From positions 234,194,556-234,258,555 of the forward strand of contig OX336398.1 in the NCBI GenBank assembly GCA_946902985.2: a stretch of DNA of 64,000 nt, read 5' to 3'. Every line of letters starts with the position of its first letter. The first letter of the stretch is position 1. The notes under the pieces are model-generated. The model was given only the letters and a program-made list of their open reading frames with translations. It made no database searches and was not told the origin of the DNA. The position numbers and the translations under genes were made by a program. Below, piece by piece: positions 1-9,334 of the stretch. This DNA comes from Meconema thalassinum (taxonomy: Eukaryota > Arthropoda > Insecta > Orthoptera > Tettigoniidae).

Positions 1-191
1 ACGGCAGAATTTTTAAATTCTTTTTAACTATTTTATTATACCCTCCCTACCTCGTACAGCAAGATTTCAACTTGGTTTTGTTCACATTATCTACGAAGAC
101 GATAGGGAAAGCTATTTTCTTGTCTCATTTAAATGGTTATTTTCCCTAAATACTGTTCAAAACCATGGATGGATACTATTCGTTATAATTA

Positions 192-686
192 TTATTTTTA
201 TAGTCGATTTTACCCACCAGGTTAGGTTTTCCCACGGACTCAGCGAGGGATCCCATCATTGCCACCTCTATGGGCAGTGTCCTGGACTTGAAACATCTTG
301 TCTGCGGGATACAACTGGGGAGGTGGAATCAGCACCTCGGCCAGGTGGCCTGACCTGCAAAGCGAACAGGGTCCTCTTGAGGGATGGGAAGGGAGGGGAC
401 GATCGGGAGGGATAGGCAAGGAAGAGGGAAGGAGGCGGCCGTGGCCGTACGGTAGATAGCATCCCGGTATTTGCCCGAAGGCGAAGTGGGAAACCACGGA
501 AAACCCCTTTGAGGATGGCTGAGGTGGGAATCGAACCACCTCTACTCATTTGGATCTCCCGAGGCTGAGTAGATCCCGTCCCAGTCCTCATATCTCGTTT
601 CAAATTTCGTGACAGAGCCGGGAATCGAACCCAGGTCGTCCTGGGTGGCAGCTAATCACGCTGACTACTACGCAACGGAGGCGACT
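192..686 (-). mobile_element. Full-length tRNA-derived SINE (family SINE-A, 495 bp)
   Basis: The reverse complement begins with a tRNA-like head (about 610-685) that has an A-box-like stretch and a B-box, GGTTCGATTCCCGG, followed by a long body unrelated to tRNA. A 16-bp target-site duplication with one mismatch (CTATTCGTKATAATTA) lies at 176-191 and 687-702. A second copy of almost identical length lies at 50304-50797 on the other strand, so the family ends are well defined. Pol III promoter function and LINE-dependent mobilisation are inferred from the SINE class. Open frames inside it are not genes. Confidence 0.88.
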
Positions 687-762
687 CTATTCGTGATAAT
701 TAGAATTTTAATAGTTCAATATTTATCCCAGAATCATAATATGACACGTTCTGTAATTACTG

Positions 763-989
763 CCTTGATACGAGGCTCAGCGGTAACGTTCTCGCTTGCT
801 GTGCCGAAAGTTGCAGGTTCCTATCCTGGCGCAGTCAGCTGGCATTTGAGGGTGCGCAAAAGCGAGGGAGCCGTGTCAGTAGATTTACCTTCACGTTGAA
901 GATCCCCTTCGGAGCAAAATCCGGTACCCCGGCGTATCTAAATGCCAGAGCACTTAAAAGGGACGTAAAACCAATAATGTTATAAACAT
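763..989 (+). mobile_element. tRNA-derived SINE (family SINE-E, 227 bp)
   Basis: The head has an A-box-like GGCTCAGCGGTAACG and a B-box GGTTCCTATCC. The body matches the copy at 25623-25810. A 12-bp duplication with one mismatch (CTGTAWTTACTG) lies at 751-762 and 990-1001. The 3' end reads ACGTAAAACCAATAA and runs into an AT-rich tail. Confidence 0.82.
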
Positions 990-1839
990 CTGTATTTACT
1001 GAATGTTTGTGGGCAGATGACCTCGTAGTTCCGCCCCTTAAAACCTCACTAAATAACTATAACTGTAAGTGTATAGCAAGCGCTTTTCGCACAGACGCCG
1101 TTGAAAGAAATTATAGTTTCGGTCTGATGTATTTATTCGTGAGCCTACCCACATAACAGATCTATTTGTTATGTGGGTCGCCTGGGTGAGTCGGAGTTTT
1201 CCTTTAAACAAAGGTGGTCAAAATTTCGAACACTTGCTACGTTGAATATACAGGATACCTTGCTTTCGTTCTACAGATCATTATGTCGTCGTCCAATCTG
1301 GCTGCATACCATCGGATAAGTACGGTCATTTTCAGGACCTAATAAAAAATCACTCGTTGGAACAGATAGATATGCGTCCATAATACATCCACAATAAACG
1401 ACATTAAGAAAAAAATGCACTAGTCCAAGGTTCGAACCTACTCCAGCACTTCTTGATTTAGCCACCTTAGCTACCGAGAACCATGGTTTATTACTGGCAC
1501 GTATTGAGTCTATTCATAGACGCTTCATGTCCAAATGTAAGAAGGTGTCATTCGGAGCTCTGATCGTTTCAATCATGCATTATATTTGAGGTCATTGAAA
1601 GAACACTGCCACTATTGATTTCTACTATATTCGCGAGGATGTACTCAACGGTAAAATTGTACAATGGACGTAAAGGAGCAGGTACGAATGTTTTTAGGAT
1701 GACTGTCATATACGCGTTAGTTGGGTTGCCTTCCTCCAAAAATAATAAGGGGCTGGTGGACCACACTGTATGTGTAAAGATTATGTAGCTAGTGTTATTG
1801 TAGTGTAAAGACTGACACTGGAGCGGGGAGTTTGAATTT
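990..1839. other. Unassigned intergenic stretch with one hairpin and one tRNA-like relic
   Basis: No coding signal was seen. A perfect hairpin with 12-bp arms (ACCCACATAACA) and an 8-nt loop lies at 1147-1178. A minus-strand tRNA-like segment at about 1418-1485 has an A-box-like GGTAGCTAAGGTGG and a B-box AGGTTCGAACC; it is probably the head of an old SINE. Short frames here show no recognisable domain. Confidence 0.5.
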
Positions 1840-2195
1840 AGAGTAGCTGTTCGCTGATTGGCTGGTGGAGTGATGTGATTGGCTGATGGCTGAATGTAAT
1901 AATTATGTGATATTATGATTAATATTGTTAATTTGGACTGTTGATTGTGTAATTAGAGGTTTTCGTGGTACATGGAAGCCAGTATAGCGTAGACCAATCG
2001 ACTGGATCGGCCCCGCTAGCCTGGACCTCCTGGTGGGTACTTGGTTCGAATCTTGTAATACGCTCCAGTGCAGTTTGGTGTGTTTGCTGCTCCGAGGACC
2101 GTGGTTCGTCACCCCAGGCGGGCTGGCAGGGCCTTACCCCCCAGGCAGACTTCGCCACGGCTCCCGGAATGATGTATTATGGAGGGATGTGGAGT
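1840..2195 (-). other. Sequence downstream of the LINE ORF1 where ORF2 would be expected
   Basis: Reading the minus strand past the ORF1 stop gives only short frames (up to about 76 codons) and then AT-rich sequence near 1900-1930. No apurinic endonuclease or reverse-transcriptase motif was found. A B-box-like GGTTCGAATC occurs on the plus strand at about 2042, so a SINE-like relic may be included. Confidence 0.4.
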
Positions 2196-3377
2196 TTAAA
2201 GTGTTGTGGAAGCTAAATGCGAGAGAATCTGTAGGATGTGAGTGAGGGCTGAGTTTTGTGTTAGAGCTGGCGGCGGTGGGATTGTGAGAGACATGAGGGA
2301 GGGAAGGTTGGAAGTAGCGCGTTGTCTGAGTTCCAACTGCCTGTGTTTTATGGCTTTTTTGATGTAACTGCAGCCACCATATGACGCTGCGTGATTGCCC
2401 TTGCAATTGCAGCACTTAGGACTGTCAATTGGAGTCGCACAGGTCTTATGGTGATGTGGATCACCACACCTGTTGCAGCGAGCCTCGTGAGGGCAATCTG
2501 AAGCGTTGTGGCCCAGTCTTTGGCAGTTGAAACACTGGTAGATGAGTGTGGAATGTTGTTCGGTTAGTGGACGACGTTTCGCCCGTGTTCTTGTTTTTGG
2601 GGATGAATTTACTGTGTTAGGGGAAGGTGAGGAAGGGGATTCAGTGGCTTGAGTGCTGAAGGCAGGCTGGGGAGAGTCTGTTTGTGTAGTTGTTTCAACT
2701 GGGCTTAGTGGATCTGTTTTAGTGTTTTGTGTTTTTTTTTTTTTTCTTTTGCCCGTTTGGGTCCAGACTTGTGTCCATCTTTCTCCTGTCTCCTTGTGTG
2801 TTTGGGTTTGTTCGTGTAAGTATTCTATCGTGTCTGTTTGAGCGTGTTTCTTGCTGGTGTACGTAGGCATTGGAGGTGGAATGGGGATGGTCTGCGAAGC
2901 TTTAGGGCGCGTTTCAACTGTTGGGAGAGAGGCTGGGTCTGTTTGAGTTCTGACTGAGTGAGTTTCGGAGTAGTAGGGAATGAGAATGTGCTGAGGAATG
3001 TAGAGATGGCTTTGTAGCGCATAAATGACTGCGTTGATGCGGTAGTCCCTGGTGGGAGTAATTACTATTTGGTGGTTCACCAGTTCCTCTATGTTCGTGA
3101 TGTAGTGTGCAATAGGTGTAAGCACGCTGATGATTGCGTCGCGAGTAGCTGGCAGTTGTCTGTAGCCCGGAGGGCGTAGGACTATCAGCGTGCTTTTGGG
3201 AGAACGGCGTGTAGGGGATTCGTACCATAGCCTCTCTCCGTAGTCAAAATACGGGAAGGTGCCATGACGCGGTGTAGGTGCAGGCTCAGAGCCAGAGTGT
3301 TGTGTAGAGGCCCATGACTGATTGCTTTCCTCCGACAGCGATTGTGCGAATTCGGCAAATGCAGCCACGTGGTCCAC
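2196..3377 (-). CDS. Gag-like ORF1 protein of a non-LTR retrotransposon (Jockey/I-type)
   Basis: This is an intact 393-residue frame, the longest in the window. Residues about 60-140 are folded-looking and hydrophobic (STLIVLRPPGYRQLP onward), where insect Jockey/X-type ORF1 proteins carry an RRM-like or PRE_C2HC region. Residues about 145-270 are Thr/Gln/Pro/Ser-rich with TQTD motifs. Residues about 285-340 hold three zinc knuckles: CFNCQRLGHNASDC, CNRCGDPHHHKTC and CCNCKGNHAASYGGC. This arrangement is typical of ORF1 nucleic-acid-binding proteins of Jockey/I-superfamily LINEs, which coat the element RNA. The start is the first ATG of the frame. No endonuclease/reverse-transcriptase ORF2 follows the stop; the next 350 bp on the minus strand hold only short frames. 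It could be a 3'-deleted copy, an ORF1-only (HAL1-like) element or, less likely, a co-opted protein. Family identity is firm; current expression is unknown. Confidence 0.85.
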   Translation of the reverse strand: MDHVAAFAEFAQSLSEESNQSWASTQHSGSEPAPTPRHGTFPYFDYGERLWYESPTRRSPKSTLIVLRPPGYRQLPATRDAIISVLTPIAHYITNIEELVNHQIVITPTRDYRINAVIYALQSHLYIPQHILIPYYSETHSVRTQTDPASLPTVETRPKASQTIPIPPPMPTYTSKKHAQTDTIEYLHEQTQTHKETGERWTQVWTQTGKRKKKKTQNTKTDPLSPVETTTQTDSPQPAFSTQATESPSSPSPNTVNSSPKTRTRAKRRPLTEQHSTLIYQCFNCQRLGHNASDCPHEARCNRCGDPHHHKTCATPIDSPKCCNCKGNHAASYGGCSYIKKAIKHRQLELRQRATSNLPSLMSLTIPPPPALTQNSALTHILQILSHLASTTL

Positions 3378-3899
3378 TTAGTCCACTGGGTCCATGTGTG
3401 TAACTGTGTGTAAATGTAAATGTAAGTGAGTAGTTTAGTTAAAAGGGGTCAAATACCGTGGTATACCCTTGTGTTTAATTTGGCTCGCCCAAGAAGAGTA
3501 GCCAGTCGTATAAGGTTTCCAGTTATTAAGCAGAGGGGCTGCGACAGTATACGAGCTGGCTTCGAAGATTTAAAGATTAATTAATTATTTGATTAATTAA
3601 TTAATTAGGCTGCTGAGGGTGAGAAGGGAATGAGTTAGCTTGGCGGCGACTCGGTTGATGGGATTTGCTTGATTGGGACGGTTTGGTAGGTGGGACAGTT
3701 AAGCTTGGAAAGGGGTCAACACTGGTAACTGTTGGGTTATTGTTGTTTGAACTCGGAGGGGAAGGCGGGAAGGGTAATGATAAAGGGGTACGGGATAGCT
3801 GTAGTCTCGGTGGCAGCGATGTTAGCGTGACGTGGAAGGTGGATCAACGGCTTGGCTCGGAGCTCGTAGCAGCGACGTCTGACCTGGACCGTAGCTACT
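3378..3899 (-). other. Putative 5' leader upstream of the LINE ORF1
   Basis: There is no convincing frame between the ORF1 start and the reverse-transcriptase fragment that begins at about 3900. The stretch is moderately GC-rich except for an AT tract of repeated TTAATTAA at about 3571-3607. Position suggests the 5' untranslated region of the ORF1 element; this is inference. A short match (GCGACAGTATACGAGCTRGC) recurs at about 38250. Confidence 0.4.
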
Positions 3900-4510
3900 A
3901 CTCCTTCCTTAGCGTCCCGGTCTCGGCTCCGTATAGTGCCATACTCCAAACAAAGCCTCTTCCTTAACCTCCAGTCCAAGCGTCCACACAATAGTCTCTT
4001 ATATCTGTTGAAGGCTTCTTTAGCAACGGCAATGCGAGTTCTTGCCTGGGGAGCGTGATGGCGCAGTGGCTTAGCTGCTCGTCTTTCATCTGACGGCCGG
4101 GGTTCGTATCCCGGTGACATCGGGGTGGAATTTTCACCTGAAATTTCACGTGGCGTCGGGAAGGGCATCCGGCCTTAAATCCCCGGCCAAACCCAAAATG
4201 AGCCGGGTTGGCTCCGGCGACCCAAATTAATTGGGAAAAGCCGAATCAAGTTTAATGCGAGTTCTTACCTCTTGACTGCTTCTCATATCATCCGTTAGTA
4301 TGCTTCCTAGATATTTAAAAGCTGACACTTGTTCAATATCGTTCTGGCCTATTCAGATGCTTATTACTTTGTTCCCTCTTGCGCTTATCACCACACTCTT
4401 TCTCTACCTATTATTAATGAGCATTCCATATTGCTCACAGGTTGCATTCAGATCTGCTATCATTCCATTCTATCCTTTCATTCTCTGCTAGTAACACCAT
4501 GTACCTTAGG
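3900..4510 (-). pseudogene. LINE reverse-transcriptase fragment split by a SINE
   Basis: On the minus strand the decayed frame reads through a C-terminal reverse-transcriptase region: VLLAENER, CEQYGMLINN, then SAFKYLGSILTDDMRSSQ and EVRTRI. The frame breaks at the SINE at 4048-4253 and resumes on the other side as AVAKEAFNRYKRLLCGRL, then after a frameshift as FVWSMALYGAETGTLRKE. Removing the SINE and one duplication copy restores the family motif RTRIAVAKEAF. It has no start and several stops, so it is dead. The exact LINE clade cannot be fixed from this piece. Confidence 0.78.
4048..4253 (+). mobile_element. tRNA-derived SINE (family SINE-C, 206 bp) inside a LINE fragment
   Basis: The head carries an A-box-like TGGCGCAGTGGCTTAGC and a B-box GGGGTTCGTATCCC. 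The body ends near AAGCCGAATCAAGTTT. A 17-bp duplication with one mismatch (AATGCGAGTTCTTRCCT) lies at 4031-4047 and 4254-4270. The duplicated target belongs to the reading frame of a LINE relic, which fixes the insertion point. Confidence 0.88.
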
Positions 4511-5362
4511 AAACCGAAATTGTTAGATGATGTTAATAGAAAAATAAAATGCACCCATATTCTTATACAGAAATAACGATGCACCACTTTGAAATAAAAG
4601 GGCGGATGACCCCGCTGTTCACCCTCTTAAAACAACAATAACTATAACAACTATGTTTAAAATGCAACTTAACCAAACCTGCCACCAACAGTAAAAACGA
4701 AACAACGATCACTACTCCATAACTCTTCTAAAGAACACCAAGTAGTTAAGTTCAGAACTATACAGCCTATTTTCATATATCCTACTTATGTTAATTGCCT
4801 CAACCAACATACAAAATTTCAGTTTCATTCCTGTAATAGATCAATAGATATTGAGAACCGTCTAAAAATTTCGGCAGGTCACCATGTTGGATTTTTTTAA
4901 TGCAGGCCATAGAGTTATGTACTGTTAGATGACGAATCTTGCATAGGTTAATTATTCAACCGTTTGATCACATGATTAATACATAAGAAATAAAAACTTA
5001 ATTGGAAAATTTGCGCACAGCAGCCATCTTGAGGTTATGTTAACAATTGAACTGAATTAGATGCCAGTGAATTACAAGGTGTATAAAAAATTACTGCAGC
5101 ATATTTCATTGCACTCAGATGGTTAAATCGCGACAGAAGTCTATTTAAATATTTCAACTTCGCTTGGCCACATGTTCGTTTTGAAGTTAACAGGTTTTTG
5201 AAAGTCTCAGAGGTAAACTTCTAGTAGTATCCTTTAATACCGTACAAAATTTCAGGGTGATAGCAGTCATACTGTAGTTTCGGAGATATAGAATGCCCGT
5301 CAAATAATTCGCACAGCCGCCATATTTGATTTGTGGGTCGAGGTCGGCCTAAATAGTAATAT

Positions 5363-6050
5363 TGTTACGGCTGTGAGTTTGTTTAGTCGCCTCGTCGCGT
5401 TGAGTCACAGCTGCCCCGGGCTGTGTGTGCTCTGCCTCAGTGTATTACGTGCGCGTTACGCAACGGGCTGCGAAGTGAAAGGGATGGTCCAGAATATTCG
5501 TGACCCAGCCAGTGAAGGAAATCTCGAGAAGCCGTGTGTCCTGGACGATTCTAGAATTCATTGACTCACCAGCCTGCTATATAAGCGGCCTCAACAGTGA
5601 GGGGACCGAGTTTTTGAGGACAGTGTTTTTGAGCGAGTGTGATTTCACTGAGCGACAGAAGTGTGGTGACGAACTGCCGTGCGAGTTACGAAATCCAGTG
5701 ACACTGTTTCCCCAGCTTGTGGACAGCGAAACAGCGTGTAGCAGGTAAGTAACTGTAGTTTGTGTATATGAGGAAGAGTTGCGGGTAGCTTCTGTCAAGG
5801 CCGCCGGACTCATTAAGACGGTTTAACTTCTGTGGTTTGTTGACAAGTGAAAGGGGCAAGAGCGCTCAAGGAAGAGACTTGAGGAAACTGGAGTAAGGTT
5901 CTAATTGCTTGTATTTGCTGTTGAGTGGTGTATCTTTCTGGCCGCAATAAAGTTAATTATTTCTTTAAAGGAACAATCTGTGTTGTGCTACAACCCACCG
6001 TAATCCAGTTAACAAAAGTGCCACTAGGAGGGGGGGGGGGGCACGTAACA
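5363..6050 (+). mobile_element. Solo LTR (688 bp) inserted in Helentron A1
   Basis: It begins TGTTACGGC, ends CACGTAACA, and is flanked by a 4-bp duplication, ATAT. Paralogous Helentron copies at this position are uninterrupted. Inside are a TATA box (TATATAAG, 5578-5585), a strong splice-donor match (CAG/GTAAGT at 5745) and a polyadenylation signal (AATAAA, 5946-5951), in LTR order. A homologous LTR lies at 23444-24159 on the minus strand with the same ATAT duplication. No internal region is left, so it formed by LTR-LTR recombination. The short frames inside are not genes. Confidence 0.87.
5578..5585 (+). promoter_or_regulatory. TATA box of the solo LTR
   Basis: TATATAAG lies 215 bp into the LTR, well upstream of the AATAAA at 5946, as expected for U3/R organisation. 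The inverted LTR at 23444-24159 keeps it. Confidence 0.65.
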
Positions 6051-6186
6051 ATATGATCTTACCGAGTTTCATTGAAATAGCTCCAGCCGTTTAGAAGTTA
6101 TTACACACATTCATAAGCACACACACACAGACACACGGACAAAGGTGTTCTCATAAGCCTATTTTTTCAAAAATGAAAATAGGCTA

Positions 6187-6480
6187 AACATTAGCCAAAA
6201 TACCTGTGGTCTTTAAAAAATCTGGAGATTATGTAGCAATAGATGTTTACTCCTACACTGCCTGTAACCCACCCGCCATCCCAAATATGAGCACGACTTC
6301 TACAGATTAAATTCCAGCTGTGTCCGCCATAACGCGCGTGAACTGTCGTCAAAGACAGTGTTGCCAACCCCGCGCTTACGATACTACTCAATGTTTTACT
6401 TGTCGGCGGTGCCCCGCTAGCTTCACGCGGACAAGGCCGCTTCCCAACCCGACCATTCTAACCTTCGTTTTGTCCCATCC
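6187..6480. repeat. Left flank of the 41-bp minisatellite locus
   Basis: The segment at about 6405-6480 (CCCCGCTAGCTTC to GTCCCATCC) is paralogous to 8985-9050, inside the minisatellite right of the LTR element. It is therefore the left part of one locus that the LTR element split. Confidence 0.6.
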
Positions 6481-6975
6481 TGTCACAGTACAATCTCTTA
6501 GATTATAGGTTAAGGTTATAACATGGCTTCCTTCATATAATTCAGTAGTGAGGTAGGGAAGGCCATGCTCATATAAGTTAGATCTTTTATATATTCTTTT
6601 TTTGATGCTGTTTTTATATATCTTTGATTATTATTTTAGATTCCATGCTGTAAAATTTTTGTTAGAGGTCTGATTAGTAGTGAGTATCTTTGAGAGTATC
6701 TATGGATATTGTAGAAATGTATGAGGGAAGAGGTTAGATGATTATTGTGTTCGGTCTTGGACTTAGATAAGGTTTTGGTGGAAAAGAGAAGTATCTGTTG
6801 ACTTGGTCTGATTCTTATTAGCAAGAATGATTTGGTTTTGTGTGATAAGATCCCGAGAAGTGAAGTTAGATTGATGCTCATTGTTAAATGAAAAGAATAA
6901 ATGGAGAAAGATGTATTTTTTTAAGTATCCCTTCTTGAGTATAATCAACCATGATCCCAAAAATGTACAGTTACA
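6481..6975 (+). repeat. Left LTR (495 bp)
   Basis: It starts TGTCACAG and ends GTTACA, and aligns end to end with 8273-8762 with only scattered differences. This implies a fairly recent insertion. Confidence 0.88.
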
Positions 6976-7058
6976 ATTATGACGCCACAACGTGAGGATC
7001 GAAAGAGGGATACGGACACGAATAAGGAAAAGAAGAAAGAAAAGCAAACTTTAATAAA

Positions 7059-8145
7059 GTGAGTACATTGCAAGTAGAAAAAGAAATGGCGGAGGCTATA
7101 AATCGGGATGTGTTACTAATGCTGCTTAGCAAGGTCACAAAGATAAAGGATGCTATAAAAACAAGTTATAAGAGTTCATTGGAGGAGTTTGTTAGTTCAT
7201 TAGTGGTGTCTGTGAGTAAGCAGGTGGAATCCATAAAGTACAGTTAGATGAGAAATTTGACCCAATAAGTGATTTACTTGAAGGAAAGCAAGAAAATTAT
7301 CAGAGATGTGGGGGGCGTGAGAAAGCAGGTGATATGGAAGAAACTGAAGGAGAGGAGGCAGGTGAAAGAAAGGAAAAGGCAGAAGAGAAAGGAGAAATGG
7401 ATAAGGGAGAAGGTGAAACAGGAGGGCGTGAGAAAGCAGGTGATATGGAAGAAACTGAAGGAGAGGAGGCAGAAGCCGATGGGGTTGCCTTATGAGGAGG
7501 ACAGTAGCAGTCAAGAAAGAGGCTAAAGATGAGGATAAAAGTGCAAGAGAAGGTCATGGAGAAGACAACATACTGGAAAAAGATAAAGTGAAGAAGCGTT
7601 GGAGAAGTAAGATCGGGATGAAAGGATGAGATGTAAAACGAAGAGAAGAGAATTGTTGAATAGTGTGAGACAGACCAAAAGAAGAAAAAAAAGGAAAATA
7701 TGATACTGAATCAGAGGAGACAGACCAAAGGAAGAAGAAGAAGAAAGAAAAATATGATATTAAATCAGAAGAGACAGACCAAAAGAAGAAAAAGAAAGGA
7801 AAATATGATGATACTGAATCAGAGGAGACAGGCCAAGAGAAGAAAAAGAAAGGAAAATATCATGATACTGAATCAGAGGAGACAGACCAAAGGAAGAAGA
7901 AAAAGAGAGGTTTGGAATACAAGGAGATGGGTAGGCAGGAGGCATCTTAGAAGACGACGAAGCAGGCGTGGTGGCAGGAGGAGGAAGGGGAGAACAAAGA
8001 TGATAAAGATTCTGCCGTTCCTTCTGATTATGATGCTGTCCGATTTTCTGATGGAGGAGGAGTGTTTGACGAACTTGATGATATAGTTTTGGTTGCTTCA
8101 TCTGAGGAGAGTGATACAACGTTATGTGATGTTGATAATCTATAA
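7059..8145 (+). pseudogene. Decayed Lys/Glu-rich repeat-protein gene of the LTR element
   Basis: The frame opens at 7059 (MSTLQVEKEMAEAINRD) with a predicted helical stretch of about 60 residues ending VSKQVESIK. A frameshift near 7240 leads to QLDEKFDPISDLLEGK, then a duplicated Glu-rich block (GREKAGDMEETEGEEA, about 111 bp apart), further frame changes, and four 18-residue repeats of the type DTESEETDQRKKKK. An in-frame TAG follows at 7948. The same frame then runs on as an acidic tail (SDYDAVRFSDGGGVFDELDD) to TAA at 8143-8145. Alternating acidic and basic blocks are visible, but no zinc knuckle or enzyme motif. Position suggests a Gag-like or novel protein; the function is not recognised. 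At least three frameshifts and one stop make this copy inactive. Confidence 0.6.
7690..7910 (+). repeat. 54-bp in-frame tandem repeat (about 4 units)
   Basis: Units start at 7702, 7756, 7810 and 7864, each exactly 54 bp (18 codons). They encode DTESEETDQ followed by a Lys run. A partial upstream unit at about 7660 has lost one base. The constant length divisible by three suggests the repeats arose while the frame was translated. Confidence 0.85.
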
Positions 8146-8222
8146 TTTGTTGTAGGCCTACTCTGTGTGTTTTTAGTGTATGCTTGATGTGTATTACGTT
8201 TTATGTATGTATTTTTTATAAG

Positions 8223-8261
8223 TGTGTGATCCTTATGTGTTTCTCACATAAGAATCACACA
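8223..8261 (+). repeat. Hairpin just upstream of the polypurine tract
   Basis: Arms of 17 bp (TGTGTGATCCTTATGTG and its complement, one mismatch) lie at 8223-8239 and 8245-8261 with a 5-nt loop. The hairpin ends where the purine tract begins. It may be an RNA structure used in plus-strand priming or packaging; this is inference. Confidence 0.7.
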
Positions 8262-8272
8262 GAGGGGCGAAT

Positions 8273-8762
8273 TGTCACAGTACAATCTCTTAGATTATAG
8301 GTTAAGGTTATAACATGGCTTCCTTAATATAGTTCAGTAGTGAGGTAGGGGAGGCCATGCTCATATAAGTTAGATCTTTTATATTTTTTTATGCTGTTTT
8401 TTTATATCTTTGATTATTATTTTAGATTCCATGCTGTAAATTTTTTGTTAGAGGTCTGATTAGTAGTGAGTATCTTTGAGAGTATCTATGGAGATTGTAG
8501 AAATGTATGAGGGAAGAGGTTAGATGATTATTGTGTTCGGTCTTGGACTTAGATAAGGTTTTGGTGGAAAAGAGAAGTATCTGTTGACTTGATCTGATTC
8601 TTATTAGCAAGAATGATTTGTTTTTGTGTGATAAGATCCCGAGAAGTGAAGTGTTAGAGATTGATGCTCATTGTTAAATGAAAAGAATAAAAGAGAAAGA
8701 TGTTTATTTAAGTATCCCTCATTGAGTATAATCAACCATGATCCCGAATATGTACAGTTACA
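8273..8762 (+). repeat. Right LTR (490 bp)
   Basis: It aligns with the left LTR over its full length and is followed by the second ATCC duplication copy. Confidence 0.88.
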
Positions 8763-9190
8763 ATCCAATGGTGTTTGACAATGGTTACAGTCTAACACGT
8801 GCAATCCAATAGATTTTGGCGATGGTTACAGCCTAACACGTCCAATCCAATGGTTTTGACAATGGTTACAGCCTAACACGTGCAATCCAATGGTCTTTGC
8901 CATGGTTAAACACGGCCAATCCAATGGTTTTTGACAATGGTTACAGCCTAACGCGTCGAGATCAATGTATTTTATCAATCGTGACCCGCTAGCTTTCCGT
9001 GGCCAAGGCCGCACCCCAAACCGACCATTCTAACCTTCGTTTCGTCCAATCCATTGGTTTTTGACAATGGTTACAGCCTAACACGTCCAATCAAATGGTT
9101 TTTGACAATGGTTACAGCCTAACACGTCCAATCAAATGGTTTCTGACAATGGTTACAGCCTAACACGTCCAATCCAACTGTGCCCCGCTA
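8763..9190. repeat. 41-bp minisatellite
   Basis: About eight units of the type ATCCAATGGTTTTTGACAAT followed by GGTTACAGCCTAACACGTCC. The array is interrupted at about 8960-9045 by a segment paralogous to 6405-6480. The LTR element above sits in one unit. Confidence 0.85.
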
Positions 9191-9334
9191 GCACGTTACG
9201 TGTGTCGTGTGGTGTATTTTGTATCGGTCTTGTTGGCAACTAGTGACGTCAATGTGTGCGCCTCGTTGTGAGCGCTTTGGCGGCAGTTTAACATACTAAA
9301 TACGCTGTCGAACATGGCTGCCCTTATGAAACCA

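Larger units (their letters stand above)
4737..6186 (-). mobile_element. Helentron-like non-autonomous element, family A (copy A1)
   Basis: It matches the A copies at 12139, 35858, 39112 and 42347. On the minus strand the 5' end has a subterminal AGCCTATTTTCAT hairpin, followed by GTGATCTCATAAG-like sequence and a body of about 300-bp diverged repeats with GCCGCCAT motifs. The 3' end keeps the subterminal AAAATAGGCT and a TAGTTC/GAACTA-like hairpin, but the terminal bases have diverged. It carries no protein. It is interrupted by a solo LTR at 5363-6050. Confidence 0.72.
6481..8762 (+). mobile_element. Complete non-autonomous LTR retrotransposon with two LTRs
   Basis: Two near-identical LTRs lie at 6481-6975 and 8273-8762. 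Both start TGTCACAGTACAATC and end TGTACAGTTACA. A 4-bp ATCC duplication lies at 6477-6480 and 8763-8766. The sequence after the left LTR (ATGACGCCACAACGTG, about 6979) resembles the common insect primer-binding site TGGCGCC-type. A purine tract (AGAGGGGCG, 8261-8269) precedes the right LTR, so + is the coding strand. The internal region of about 1.3 kb has no protease, reverse transcriptase, RNase H or integrase and could not encode them. It carries one decayed charged-protein frame. Mobilisation by an unseen autonomous partner is inferred. Confidence 0.88.

Noticed and set aside
610..685. Possible functional tRNA genes at the SINE heads (also 50306, 34800, 60880, 43800, 26970)
   Set aside because: Each is followed by a SINE body and flanked by a target duplication, and the acceptor stems do not close well. 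They are Pol III-type SINE heads.
3737..4168. 143-codon minus-strand frame joining SINE, LINE and leader sequence
   Set aside because: A chance fusion: it crosses the SINE-C boundary and a LINE frameshift. Only the AVAKEAFNRYKRL part belongs to a real family.
7700..8086. Plus-strand 128-codon Arg/Lys-rich frame (MILNQRRQTK repeats)
   Set aside because: It is shifted relative to the frame that gives DTESEETDQ repeats and runs on into the acidic tail. The latter is the better coding frame, interrupted by a single TAG.
7200..8119. Minus-strand frames rich in Pro, Ser and Leu opposite the Lys/Glu gene
   Set aside because: They are antisense shadows of the purine-rich coding repeats of the LTR element. 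The sense strand is set by the purine tract and primer-site positions.
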